From positions 1 to 64,000 of the forward strand of contig CAVUHX010000007.1 in assembly GCA_963741405.1 (NCBI GenBank): a DNA stretch of 64,000 nucleotides, given 5' to 3'. This DNA is from Roseiarcus sp963741405. GTDB taxonomy: Bacteria > Pseudomonadota > Alphaproteobacteria > Rhizobiales > Beijerinckiaceae. The translations under genes were made by a program, and so were the position numbers. This document shows, in pieces, positions 34,327-42,803 of the stretch (position 1 is the stretch's first letter; each line of letters starts with the position of its first letter). The notes beneath the pieces are model-generated. The model did no database searches and had not been told where the DNA came from. It worked only from the letters and a program-made list of their open reading frames with translations.

Positions 34327-34944
34327 ATGTTCTACGAGACCGCCAAGCGCGACAGGGCGAAGCTGCCGCACGATCCGTTCAAGGCGATCGTCGCCCCGCG
34401 GCCGATCGGCTGGATTTCGACGCGCGCCGCCGACGGGCGGATCAATCTCGCCCCCTACAGTTTCTTCAACGGCTTTTGCAGTTCGCCCCCCATCGTCGGC
34501 TTCTCGAGTGAGGGGTGGAAGGATTCGGCCTCGTTTGCCCGCGAGAGCGGCGAGTTCGTCGCCAATCTGGCGACTGGCGAGCTGCGCGATCCGATGAATG
34601 CGACCTCGGCGCCGTTGCCGCGCGGCGAAAACGAGTTCGCTCATGCAGGACTCACGATGGCCGAATGCTGTCTCGTTTCGGCGCCCCGCGTCGCCGAAAG
34701 CCCGGCCTCGCTCGAATGCCGGGTCGTCGAGATTGTCGAGATCAGGACCACGAGCGGCGCCTGGAGCGGCAGCGTGCTGACGCTCGGAGAGGTCATCGGC
34801 GTGCATATCGACGAGGCCTATATCCGCGATGGCCGTTTCGACACCGCCGCCGCTCATCCGCTTGCGCGCTGCGGGTACCAGGACTACGCCCTGGTCGAAT
34901 CCGTGTTCCCGCTCGCGCGCCCGAAAGGGGGCGGCGACGTCTAA
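34327..34944 (+). CDS. Flavin reductase-like domain protein (FMN-binding split barrel)
   Basis: 205 residues from ATG 34327. IVAPRPIGWISTRAADGRIN, LAPYSFFNGFCSSPPIVGFS and DYALVESVFPLARP are typical of the flavin reductase-like family with the split beta-barrel. It presumably binds FMN; its partner is unknown. The seven-base spacing from the nitroreductase gene argues for joint translation. Confidence 0.88.
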   Translation: MFYETAKRDRAKLPHDPFKAIVAPRPIGWISTRAADGRINLAPYSFFNGFCSSPPIVGFSSEGWKDSASFARESGEFVANLATGELRDPMNATSAPLPRGENEFAHAGLTMAECCLVSAPRVAESPASLECRVVEIVEIRTTSGAWSGSVLTLGEVIGVHIDEAYIRDGRFDTAAAHPLARCGYQDYALVESVFPLARPKGGGDV

Positions 34945-34970
34945 GCCGTGCAAGCTGGAATGGCGTGCAG

Positions 34971-35366
34971 CTACGCGGTCCGGCGCGAGCCGAACTCCTG
35001 CATCACGAACAGGATGAAGTTCGACTTCTGCTCGGTCAGGGCCCGGAATTGCTTCTCGTCGAGCAGCGCGAGCTCGCAGGGGCCAGCGGCTCTCGCGCCC
35101 GTCAACCTCGGACTGACATCGAGCAGCGACAGGGCGCCGAGCGCCTGTCCCTCGTGGATCGAGCCGACGACCCTCGAGTCGGACAGGACCTCGACCTCGC
35201 CCTTGAGAACGACGTACATGCAGCGCGGCGGTTCTCCATCGCCGAAGATGACCTCGCCTGCGGCATAGTCCCTCGCCGTTCCGAGCGCCCGCGCGAGCCG
35301 CCGAAAATCGGTCTCTTCGCGGAGACCGTTGAATTCGCCCCCCGGCTGAGCGAAACGCACATTCAT
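34971..35366 (-). CDS. Cyclic nucleotide-binding domain protein without DNA-binding domain
   Basis: About 131 residues from MNVRFAQPGGEF. It comprises one CNMP beta-roll: YAAGEVIFGDGEPPRCMYVV, LKGEVEVL, HEGQALGALSLLD and ARAAGPCELALLDEKQF. The phosphate-binding cassette lacks a clear R-T/S-A-S pattern, so ligand binding is uncertain. There is no C-terminal helix-turn-helix, so it is not a standard Crp/Fnr regulator. A longer upstream frame exists, but this Met gives the compact domain. Confidence 0.8.
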   Translation of the reverse strand: MNVRFAQPGGEFNGLREETDFRRLARALGTARDYAAGEVIFGDGEPPRCMYVVLKGEVEVLSDSRVVGSIHEGQALGALSLLDVSPRLTGARAAGPCELALLDEKQFRALTEQKSNFILFVMQEFGSRRTA

Positions 35367-35646
35367 TGCCGCCTCACAAAAACTTGAACCTGCAAGCGCT
35401 ACCCGGCGCATGACGGGCACATGCCCGAGATCGAGATCGCGCGGCGTGATCCGCCTCACAGCGCGGAAGGATCGTACGCCTTCCGCCTGAACAGCTCATG
35501 AATTCGGATGCGCCGCGACGGGTCTGGCCCCACTTACGGTTGCCTTGGCATCGTCGACGATAGGGAGGTCTGGGCGCGGCTGATTCTGCCTCCGGCCTCG
35601 CGGCTAGGACGCGTTCGGTCGCCGCCGTCCCGCCCTCATTCCGCCG

Positions 35647-36408
35647 TCAGCCCGTCGCGCCCGCCAGATCGCCGGTGATGACGTGCTCGACCTCCGCCAC
35701 CGACGTCCGTTTCGGGTCGATGTCGTCGGCGACGATCCTGCCGCGGCGCATCACCACGATCCGGTCGACCACCTGGAACACGTGGTGGATGTTGTGGGCG
35801 ATGAAGATGCAGGAATGGCCGGAATCGCGGGCGTTGCGGACGAACCGCAGCACGCCCTGGGTCTCGGCGACGCCGAGGTTGTTGGTCGGCTCGTCGAGGA
35901 TGATGAGGTCGCTGTCGAAATACATCGCGCGGGCGATCGCCACCGCCTGACGCTCGCCGCCCGACAGGGAGGCGATCGGGGTCGAAGCGGGAATGGCCTT
36001 GCCGATGCCGACCCTTTTCAGGAGATCGCCGGCCACTCGTTCCATCTCCTCGGAATCCATCCGGTTGAGGAAGCGCGGCCCCTTGAGAGGCTCACGGCCG
36101 AGGAACAGGTTGCGCGCGATGGAGAGCTGCGTCACCAACGCCGAATCCTGGTAGATCGTCTCGATCCCCGCGGCGATGGCGTCGGTGGTGCTGCGCATCT
36201 CGATCCGCTTGCCACGCATGTAGATGTCGCCGCTGGAGGCGCGCAGCGCGCCCGACAGCACCTTGATCAGCGTCGATTTTCCTGCGCCGTTGTCGCCGAG
36301 CAGGCCGACGATCTCCTGGCGGGAGACGCTGAAATTGACGTCGTCGAGCGCCTGCACCCGGCCGAAGAACTTGTCGATGTGCTCCATGCGGACGAGATCT
36401 TCCGCCAT
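35647..36408 (-). CDS. Sugar ABC transporter ATP-binding protein (CUT2 type)
   Basis: A 253-residue single ATPase domain with Walker A LGDNGAGKST, signature SLSGGERQAV and Walker B LIILDEPTNNLG, followed by IFIAHNIHHVFQVVDRI. LGDNGAGKS and the AHNIHHV switch are usual in RbsA/XylG/FrcA proteins. Unlike RbsA it has one domain only, so it probably acts as a homodimer. Third gene of the operon binding protein-permease-ATPase. Its start lies in one copy of a 64-nt tandem duplication. Confidence 0.9.
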   Translation of the reverse strand: MAEDLVRMEHIDKFFGRVQALDDVNFSVSRQEIVGLLGDNGAGKSTLIKVLSGALRASSGDIYMRGKRIEMRSTTDAIAAGIETIYQDSALVTQLSIARNLFLGREPLKGPRFLNRMDSEEMERVAGDLLKRVGIGKAIPASTPIASLSGGERQAVAIARAMYFDSDLIILDEPTNNLGVAETQGVLRFVRNARDSGHSCIFIAHNIHHVFQVVDRIVVMRRGRIVADDIDPKRTSVAEVEHVITGDLAGATG

Positions 36409-36521
36409 CTCAGGTTACCGCCTGGCGCCGGCGCTCGAACCGGGAATGCAGCGCCATGAGCATTTCCGCCATCTCAGGTCCCCGTCTGGTGCCGGCGCTC
36501 GAGCCAGGAATGCAGCGCCAT
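36400..36521. repeat. 64-nt tandem duplication across the permease/ATPase junction
   Basis: TTCCGCCATCTCAGGT at 36,400 recurs exactly at 36,464. The matching 58-nt units (36,400-36,457 and 36,464-36,521) differ at six positions. On the coding strand each unit holds the 3' end of the permease gene (MALHS-ERR-Q...stop) followed by a start-like ATGGCGGAA. The functional order is therefore permease end, spurious ATGGCGGAA, second partial permease end, then the real ATPase start. Confidence 0.85.
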
Positions 36522-37496
36522 CATGCCGAGGATGATGGCGCCGATGAAGATGTTGTAGGCGAGGCCCGGCACGCCGATCAGCACGATGCCGTTGCGCATC
36601 ACCCTGAGGATGAAGATGCCGAGCACGGTGCCGAGGATCGTGCCCCGCCCTCCGGTCAGCGCCGTGCCGCCGATCACGACCATGGCGATGACCTCGAGCT
36701 CGTAGCCCGTGCCGCTGTTCGGATTGGCCGCCAGGGTGCGGATCGAGCTGATGATCCCGGCGAAGGCCGACATCACCGCGGTCAGGATGAACAGCGTCAC
36801 CTTGACGCCGTTGACGTCGACGCCGCGCGCCTGCGCCGCAACCGCGTTGCCGCCGGTCGCCTGGATCCAGTTGCCGTATTTCGACTGGGTCAGCACGTAG
36901 CCGAGAATGACCGCCGCTGCGGCGAACCAGAACAGCGAGGCGTAGACCCGGAACGGCCCGATGTAGAACTCCCCGACCAGGAGACTGGCGAGCCACTGGC
37001 CGCCGGCGCTCCAGGTGCGTTGTGGAAAGCCGTCGGTGACGAACAGCGCCGTGCCTCGCACGACGAGCAGCATGCCGAGCGTGACGAGGAACGAAGGGAT
37101 CTTGAGTCGCGTGACGAACAGTCCGTTGACGAGGCCGATCAGCGCCGACACGACGAGGCTGATGAGGAACGCGACATTCAGCGATGTAAGGCCGGCATTG
37201 TAGAGCGTCCACATCATCACGGGCGCAAAGCCGAACAGCGAGCCGACCGAGAGATCGAATTCGCCGGCCGTCATCAGAAGCGTCATGGCGAGCGCGATGA
37301 GGCCGAGTTCGACAGTGAAGGTCAACGTGTTGGAAATGTTGAGGATGGAAAGGAAATCGGGATTGATCGCGTAGAACACCGCGAGCTCGACCGCGAGCAG
37401 GACGAACGGTCCGAATTCGGGCGCCGAAAACGCGCGGCGGAGGAAGGATTCCTTCCGCAGGACGAGTTGGCCGTCGGACTCGAGGGAGCGGGACAA
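36474..37496 (-). CDS. Sugar ABC transporter permease (CUT2/RbsC type)
   Basis: A 340-residue inner-membrane protein with about eight to ten helices. RbsC-family features are TAGEFDLSVGSLFGFAPVMM, GNAVAAQARGVDVNGVKVTLF and VVIGGTALTGGRGTILGTVLG. It forms the channel for the ABC system with the genes on either side. Its 3' end is partly duplicated downstream. Confidence 0.92.
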   Translation of the reverse strand: MSRSLESDGQLVLRKESFLRRAFSAPEFGPFVLLAVELAVFYAINPDFLSILNISNTLTFTVELGLIALAMTLLMTAGEFDLSVGSLFGFAPVMMWTLYNAGLTSLNVAFLISLVVSALIGLVNGLFVTRLKIPSFLVTLGMLLVVRGTALFVTDGFPQRTWSAGGQWLASLLVGEFYIGPFRVYASLFWFAAAAVILGYVLTQSKYGNWIQATGGNAVAAQARGVDVNGVKVTLFILTAVMSAFAGIISSIRTLAANPNSGTGYELEVIAMVVIGGTALTGGRGTILGTVLGIFILRVMRNGIVLIGVPGLAYNIFIGAIILGMMALHSWLERRHQTGT

Positions 37497-37555
37497 GGCA
37501 TTCCCTACAGTGCGCCGCAGTTATCGGTCAGCCGCGCCAACCCGGCTGGTTCCTT

Positions 37556-37602
37556 TCCCTCTCCCCGGGAGCGGTCCTGCGGCACGCTCGAGGGGAGAGG
37601 GA
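37556..37602 (-). terminator. Hairpin between binding-protein and permease genes (attenuator-like)
   Basis: TCCCTCTCCCC (37,556-37,566) pairs with GGGGAGAGGGA (37,592-37,602), an 11-bp perfect stem with a 25-nt loop, in the 131-bp gap after the binding-protein gene. There is no long U-run, so it is more likely a partial stop or mRNA-stabilising hairpin that keeps the binding protein more abundant than the permease. A related palindrome occurs at 58,732. Confidence 0.6.
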
Positions 37603-37627
37603 GGGACGGATCGCGAAGCTTGAGCCG

Positions 37628-38560
37628 CTACTTGCTGGACAGGATCTTGTCGTAGATCCCAGCGGTGTCCTTGCCGTAGAGCGAGCCGGTGGTGATATTG
37701 AAGCCGGGCGGAATGCCGTCCGTCGCCATGTTGGCGACCGAAAGCGCCATGTAGCTCGTCGCCTGCGGATCCTGCCACATGCCGGCGTTGACATAGCCCT
37801 CCGTCACCTCGGCGGTGGTGTCGCGCGAATTGCCCCAACCGACCACCGGAATCTCGCCGGGCTTCACGCCGACCTGGTCGAAGACGCGCTTGATCGAGCC
37901 GGTGACGAGATCGCCGAGGCCGATGATCGCCTTGATCTTCTTCCGGTTGGCGGTGAGGTAGTCGCTCATGCGGGAGATGATCTCGGCCTGATCGAGCGTG
38001 GCGTCGGTGACTTCCCAGGTGATGTTGAGCGGCTTGAACACCGTTGCGATCGCCTTTTCCTCCTCGACGCCGTAGCTTGCGCCTGGCTTCTCGACCGGCA
38101 TCCAGACAAAATCTCCCGACTTCACCAGGTTATGGTCGACGAGGTACTGCGCCCAGGCCTTGCCGACGACCGCGAGATCGACCCCGACATAGGCGTTGAA
38201 GTTCACCTTCGCGTCGGGCGTATTGAAGTTGATCACCGGAATGCCGGCCGCGCGCGCGTCCTTGACGACATTGACGAGGCTGCCGGGATCGGGGCTGGTC
38301 GTGACGATCGCGTCGGCCTTGGCGGCGATGGCGGCGCGGATCGCCTCCTGCTGGGAAGGGACGTCGCCGTTGTGGAACGAGGTCTTGACGGTCTGGCCCG
38401 TGTCCTTGGCCCACATGTTCGCTCCGGCGAGGAAATAGGTCCAGACAGGGTCGGCCGGCGAGCCGTGCGAAATCCAGTAGAAGGTCTTGGCCTCGGCCGC
38501 CAGCGGCAGCGTGAGCGCAAACAGCGCGAGGCATAGCAAACGTGTCAGCGTCCTGAACAT
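37628..38560 (-). CDS. Sugar ABC transporter substrate-binding protein (CUT2/RbsB type)
   Basis: 310 residues from ATG 38560, preceded by GGGAGGAG. A signal peptide (MFRTLTRLLCLALFALTLPLAAEA) is followed by a type I binding fold: FYWISHGSPADPVWTYFLAG, QEAIRAAIAAKADAIVTTSP, GIPVINFNTPD and VVGWGNSRDTTAEV. First gene of the operon. It probably binds a pentose, hexose or polyol; the exact sugar is not evident. Confidence 0.9.
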   Translation of the reverse strand: MFRTLTRLLCLALFALTLPLAAEAKTFYWISHGSPADPVWTYFLAGANMWAKDTGQTVKTSFHNGDVPSQQEAIRAAIAAKADAIVTTSPDPGSLVNVVKDARAAGIPVINFNTPDAKVNFNAYVGVDLAVVGKAWAQYLVDHNLVKSGDFVWMPVEKPGASYGVEEEKAIATVFKPLNITWEVTDATLDQAEIISRMSDYLTANRKKIKAIIGLGDLVTGSIKRVFDQVGVKPGEIPVVGWGNSRDTTAEVTEGYVNAGMWQDPQATSYMALSVANMATDGIPPGFNITTGSLYGKDTAGIYDKILSSK

Positions 38561-38639
38561 AGACGAACTCCTCCCAATCGCGGCCGAGGCAATCGATTTC
38601 TCGCCCCGTCGCTTCGGCGAGAGTCGCACAACGCCAGGG

Positions 38640-38971
38640 GGCAGGCAAGGCGCCGCGCTACGGACAGGCGCCGAACGCCAGGATCGCAACCGAGGTGAGA
38701 ACCGCGGATTGGATTCCGAGCAGCGCCAGCACGCCGAGCACGATCCCCGCCCACGCCGGCGGGAAAGATGATCTGCGCGTATTCGGACAGCATCGCTCCG
38801 GCTTGATTCAGCAGCGCCACACCGAACACGACGGTCGCGACGGCGACCATCATTTTGGGCCTCACGCAGGCGAGGCCGACGACCGCGAGCACGACAGTTG
38901 CCAATCCTCCAAACGCGTCGACCCGAAGCCGCCGTAGGCAGCTGTGTCGCGCGCAGCGTTTCCCGAGAAGG
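38640..38971 (-). pseudogene. Small membrane protein, frameshifted
   Basis: Three reverse-strand frames give successive parts of one hydrophobic protein: MTFSGNAARDTAAYGGFGS, then DAFGGLATVVLAVVGLACV, MMVAVATVVFGVALL and GAMLSEYAQIIFPA, then AGIVLGVLALLGIQSAVLTS with VAILAFGAC. This resembles a rhizobial multi-span membrane protein of unknown function that I recall only vaguely. At least two frameshifts and a missing 3' end make it non-functional. Confidence 0.65.
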
Positions 38972-39331
38972 TCATAGACACGTCGAACTCCTTTTCATGT
39001 CGCTGTTTAGCCGACCTGACAACGCCGGCAGTCCGCCCGTCTGCGCGAGCAACGAATCTCGCCGGGAAATGTTCCGATATGCGCCTCCAGCTGGAATTAC
39101 CGATCGCCCGACGGACCCCCCAGCCGATTCGAGAGGCGACCCGGAAGCCATCAAAGCCCGCCCGGTGGCGTTGTCAGCCTCGCTGCTACGAGAATACCGC
39201 CGGCAAAAACGAATCGAAGCCGGAGCCAAAGGCGGTGAACACGGATGACGCCAAACTGCCCAGCAACCCCCTGAAGTTCCGGGGGCCCGCCGATACGAAG
39301 GCGCCGTCGCGCCGCTGCGGGGGATTGGCCT
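38972..39331. other. Intergenic, 360 bp
   Basis: Between the membrane pseudogene and the metallophosphoesterase stop I see no gene or strong repeat. Confidence 0.4.
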
Positions 39332-40231
39332 TCAGACCGCCAGCGCCTCGCGTTCGCCGATCGCCTCGCTGTCGGGCGCCAAACCCCGTGCGCGAGCGCT
39401 GACCCGCCAGCGTTCGCCGTCCCGATCGAGCCGAACGAGGTGATAGGCGGCGCGGTAGCGCGGATCGTGGGTCGCCGCCGCCGCCGCCGGCGCGCCGAGC
39501 ACGGGCACGCGCCCGCCGACCGTTTTCGCCGCGCGCGAGGGCAGGGAACGGACCAGCTGTCTGTGGGTGTGGCCGTGCAGGATCGCCTCGGCCCCGTGGT
39601 CGCGGACGATCCGCTCGAACGCGGCCGCGTCGGTGAGGCCGCGGAGCGGCGGAGCGCCCTTCACGAGCGGCGGGTGGTGGATGAGCACGACCCGGGCGAG
39701 TCCTTCCCCTCCGGTCTCGTCGAGCAGGGCGGCCAGGTCCTCGAGTTGGCGGGCGCCGAGCCTTCCCGTCGCCATCAGCGGGGCGGTCGGCAGCCCGGAG
39801 CTGAGGCCAATGATCGCGGTCTGGCCGCGCACGCGCAGGTAAGGATATTTCGACGCGCCCGAATTGCCGGTCGTCCAGGGCTCGAAGGTCGCCGCCAGCA
39901 TCGGCATCGCGGCGCGCACATAGGCGTCGTGGTTGCCGGGCACGAAACTGACGTCGGCCGGGTCCCCGAGCGTGTCCATCCACGCCGCGGCTCGGCGGAA
40001 CTCGTCCGGCATACCGATATTGACCAGATCGCCGGTCACCGCCACGTGGTCGGGGCGCTGGGCGCGCAGGTCGTCGACCAGACGCGACAGCAGCGCCATG
40101 TCGTTCAGCCGCTCGCGCCCGCGCTTCCAGTTGACGTAGCCCATGAAGCGCTTGAGCCGGAAGTCGGCGAAGCCGGGGAGGGGGGCAGGCCCGAGGTGAG
40201 GGTCCGTGAGATGCGCGATGGTGAAACCCAT
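39332..40231 (-). CDS. Metallophosphoesterase (calcineurin-like)
   Basis: 299 residues from MGFTIAHLTDPHLGP. The five metal-binding motifs are in order: DPHLG, TGDLVNIG, VPGNHDAYV, IHHPPLV and LHGHTHRQL. It is related to cyclic-nucleotide phosphodiesterases of the CpdA type, but its substrate is unproven. It is divergent from the NUDIX gene with a 99-bp shared upstream region. Confidence 0.9.
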   Translation of the reverse strand: MGFTIAHLTDPHLGPAPLPGFADFRLKRFMGYVNWKRGRERLNDMALLSRLVDDLRAQRPDHVAVTGDLVNIGMPDEFRRAAAWMDTLGDPADVSFVPGNHDAYVRAAMPMLAATFEPWTTGNSGASKYPYLRVRGQTAIIGLSSGLPTAPLMATGRLGARQLEDLAALLDETGGEGLARVVLIHHPPLVKGAPPLRGLTDAAAFERIVRDHGAEAILHGHTHRQLVRSLPSRAAKTVGGRVPVLGAPAAAAATHDPRYRAAYHLVRLDRDGERWRVSARARGLAPDSEAIGEREALAV

Positions 40232-40330
40232 GGACCGACCCGGTGCGAACGGCGCCGCGCCGCCGTTGACCGGCTGCAATAAGGGCGCTTCAACGGAAAC
40301 ACAACAACCGACAGGAAGGCTTGCTCGGGC

Positions 40331-40903
40331 ATGGCGACTTTGGCGACCCGGATCCGATCGAGGATTCTCCATCTGACCTTCCTGATGACGCGCCCGATGA
40401 CGCTCGGCGTACGGGGCGTCGTGATCCGCGACGGCGATTCCGTTCTGCTGGTCCGGCACGGATACGTCTCGGGCTGGCATTTTCCAGGCGGTGGCGTCGA
40501 GGTGGGCGAAACCTGCCTCGACGCGCTCAAGCGCGAGCTCGAGGAGGAGGCATGCGTCGCGGTTCGCGGCGAGCCGGTTCTTCACGGGCTTTTCTTCAAC
40601 GAAAAGCCGTCGCGCCGCGACCACATCGCCGTCTACCTGATTCGCGATTTCGACGTTTTCGGCGAGCGCAAGCCCGACCGGGAAATCCAGGAGGCGCGAT
40701 TTTTCCCGCGTTCCGCCCTGCCGGACGGAACCACTTCGGGCACCCGGACCAGGCTCGCCGAAGTCTTCGAACTCGGCCGCGCTCGAGCCTTGCTGGTAGG
40801 GTCCTCTGCGCCGATGCCGAACAAGCGCCGCATTTTCGGCCCAATAGTCCGCGTCCGGAAAATCGAGGCGGGAGGAATATTCGTCCGGGGACTTTGGGGT
40901 TAA
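40331..40903 (+). CDS. NUDIX hydrolase
   Basis: 190 residues. The NUDIX box is present as GGGVEVGETCLDALKRELEE, then EACV, with all catalytic Glu residues. It is preceded by GVRGVVIRDGDSVLLVRHGY. The core domain ends near residue 155; a 35-residue basic extension follows and may be either real or a read-through of a lost stop. The substrate is probably a nucleoside diphosphate derivative. Confidence 0.9.
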   Translation: MATLATRIRSRILHLTFLMTRPMTLGVRGVVIRDGDSVLLVRHGYVSGWHFPGGGVEVGETCLDALKRELEEEACVAVRGEPVLHGLFFNEKPSRRDHIAVYLIRDFDVFGERKPDREIQEARFFPRSALPDGTTSGTRTRLAEVFELGRARALLVGSSAPMPNKRRIFGPIVRVRKIEAGGIFVRGLWG

Positions 40904-41006
40904 CGCGAGGGTAGGCGTTCGGGGCGCTTCATTGCGTCGCGTGGACTTTTTCGGCCGGCGATTCTAAGTCTTGTCTAAGTCTTGCCGGGAAAACGCGGGG
41001 AATCGG

Positions 41007-42419
41007 ATGAAATTGCCATTCTGGCGCCTGGCTGCGCTGGGCCTCACGGTCGCAACGGGGGCGCTGCTCGCAGGTTGTGACGACTCCTACCTCGACACAG
41101 GCCCAGGGCGTTCCGAGCGTCCGATTTCCAGCGCGTTGCTCGACCAGATGTCCAAGATCGACACGACGCCGTCCGCGCCAGTGTTGATCCGCACATACAA
41201 GAAAGAGGCCGAGCTCGAAATCTGGAAGATGAAGTCGGACGGACGCTACGCGCTCCTGAAGACCTATCCGATCTGCCGCTGGTCCGGACAGCTCGGCCCG
41301 AAGAAGGTCGAGGGCGACATGCAGGTCCCGGAGGGCTTCTACACCATCGAGCCGGGCCAGATGAACCCGAACTCGCACTACTATCTCGCCTTCAACGTCG
41401 GCTACCCGAACGCCTACGACCGAGCCTATGGCCGCACCGGCGGCGCGGTGATGGTCCATGGGGTTTGCTCGTCGGCCGGCTGCTTCTCCATGACCGACGA
41501 GCAGGTCGCCGACATCTACGCCGTCGCGCGCGACGCCTTTCGCGGCGGCCAGCGTGAGATTCAGCTCCAGTCCTATCCGTTTCGGATGACGGCGGAGAAC
41601 ATGGCGAAATATCGGCTCGATCCCAATATCGCGTTCTGGAAGGAGCTGAAGAACGGCTCCGACCATTTCGAGGTCGCCAAGACCGAGCCCGCGGTCGTCG
41701 TCTGCGGAAAACACTATGTGTTCGGCGCCGCCGCCAATGGCCCGGTGTCCGCAAGCGCGCCCTGCCCGGCGCTTCATCGCGACGACGACATCGAGACGCA
41801 GGTCGCGGAAAAGGAATCGAGGGACGACACGAAGGTCGCGGAGCTGGCGGCCTCGGGCGTGAAGGCGATCCGGACGGTCTATGCCGACGGCGGGCAGAAT
41901 CCGGTGTTCGCCGGCTACAAGGACACGAGCGATCCGGAATCGCTGGTGGGCGGCCCGCAGGAGATCGCGTTGAGCGACGCGGCTAGGCCCGCGCCGTCGG
42001 TGGTGAAAGTCGCCGGCGCGGATGCCGCCAGGCAGCGGGCCGCGACTGCCGTTGCGACGGCGTCGGCCGAGGACGCCAAGCCGCAGGCGGTCGCGGTCGC
42101 CTCGACGGCGGCCGCCGAACAGCCCGGGCTGTGGGGCTCGAGCACCCAGAACGTGAAGAAATGGCTGCATTTCGGCGGCCAGGACCAGGCGGGTCAGCCG
42201 ACGGTCACGGCTTACGTGCCCGACCAGCCGATCCCGACCGACGTTCCGCTGCCGCCCCGCCGCGATGAGAAGTCGCTGCATGTCGCGCTCAAGACGCCGG
42301 CGCCGCCGTCGAAGGCGGGCGAGACTTCATCTGCGCCCGCCGCCGCTCCGGACGCTTCGCCGCTTGCGGCGCCGGCCGCCGGTCAAGCGTCCGCCGCAGT
42401 CGCTCCGGCGGCGCAGTAG
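41007..42419 (+). CDS. YafK-type L,D-transpeptidase family lipoprotein
   Basis: 470 residues from ATG 41007. The leader ends in a lipobox (LLAGC, Cys24), so it is membrane-anchored. The catalytic domain has LEIWKMKSDGRYALLKTYPI and the YkuD/YafK signature GAVMVHGVCSSAGCFSM (His151, Cys159). A long Ala/Pro/Val-rich C-terminal region (about residues 330-470) is disordered, unlike the compact YafK domain. It should act on peptidoglycan cross-links or lipoprotein attachment. Confidence 0.88.
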   Translation: MKLPFWRLAALGLTVATGALLAGCDDSYLDTGPGRSERPISSALLDQMSKIDTTPSAPVLIRTYKKEAELEIWKMKSDGRYALLKTYPICRWSGQLGPKKVEGDMQVPEGFYTIEPGQMNPNSHYYLAFNVGYPNAYDRAYGRTGGAVMVHGVCSSAGCFSMTDEQVADIYAVARDAFRGGQREIQLQSYPFRMTAENMAKYRLDPNIAFWKELKNGSDHFEVAKTEPAVVVCGKHYVFGAAANGPVSASAPCPALHRDDDIETQVAEKESRDDTKVAELAASGVKAIRTVYADGGQNPVFAGYKDTSDPESLVGGPQEIALSDAARPAPSVVKVAGADAARQRAATAVATASAEDAKPQAVAVASTAAAEQPGLWGSSTQNVKKWLHFGGQDQAGQPTVTAYVPDQPIPTDVPLPPRRDEKSLHVALKTPAPPSKAGETSSAPAAAPDASPLAAPAAGQASAAVAPAAQ

Positions 42420-42803
42420 CTGGGCCCGTTGCGCCGCCAGAGCAAGTTCGCTGCGAGCCTTTTCGAGGCGCGGCGGGGGCCGACCGAATCAGGCCGAGGC
42501 GGGCTTCATTCAATTTGTGAACATACGGGCGTAACTGGTTTCGAGGCCGGGGCGGCGGCGACCCTTTCCGGCCGCGGATGTCCTGTTCCGCCTCGAAGCA
42601 GGGCAGCGTGCTTCCTGTTATTTCTACGTTTTTTGTTTGTTTTACAAGTTCTGGAAGTCGTTCCAAAAGGCTGAAAAACAGATCTTTTCCTTCCTGCAAC
42701 AGGACCAAAGCGCACCGCTCCAACACCGTCTCTCCCTGTTACCAGGGAGAAACAGGGAGAACTCCGCTGACCAGACTGCGCGTCGGCTGATCGAAAAATC
42801 GCT
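42420..42803. other. Intergenic, 384 bp, with a dispersed hairpin repeat
   Basis: A gene-free gap between two convergent genes, locally T-rich near 42,620-42,650. It holds copy B of the hairpin repeat. Nothing else is recognised. Confidence 0.45.
42731..42760. repeat. Dispersed hairpin repeat, copy B
   Basis: TCTCCCTG-TTAC-CAGGGAGA is a perfect 8-bp stem with a four-base loop, followed by AACAGGGAGA, a repeat of the right arm. It equals copy A at 31,654-31,680 except for one loop base. The position between convergent genes would also suit a bidirectional terminator. Confidence 0.6.

Noticed and set aside
36400..36521. CRISPR-like array
   Set aside because: Only two adjacent units with gene-end content and no spacers; no array with regular repeats and spacers was seen anywhere in the window.
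36456..37655. 399-codon + strand frame opposite the sugar permease
   Set aside because: Asp/Glu/Arg-rich translation typical of the reverse strand of a membrane-protein gene; no start signal.
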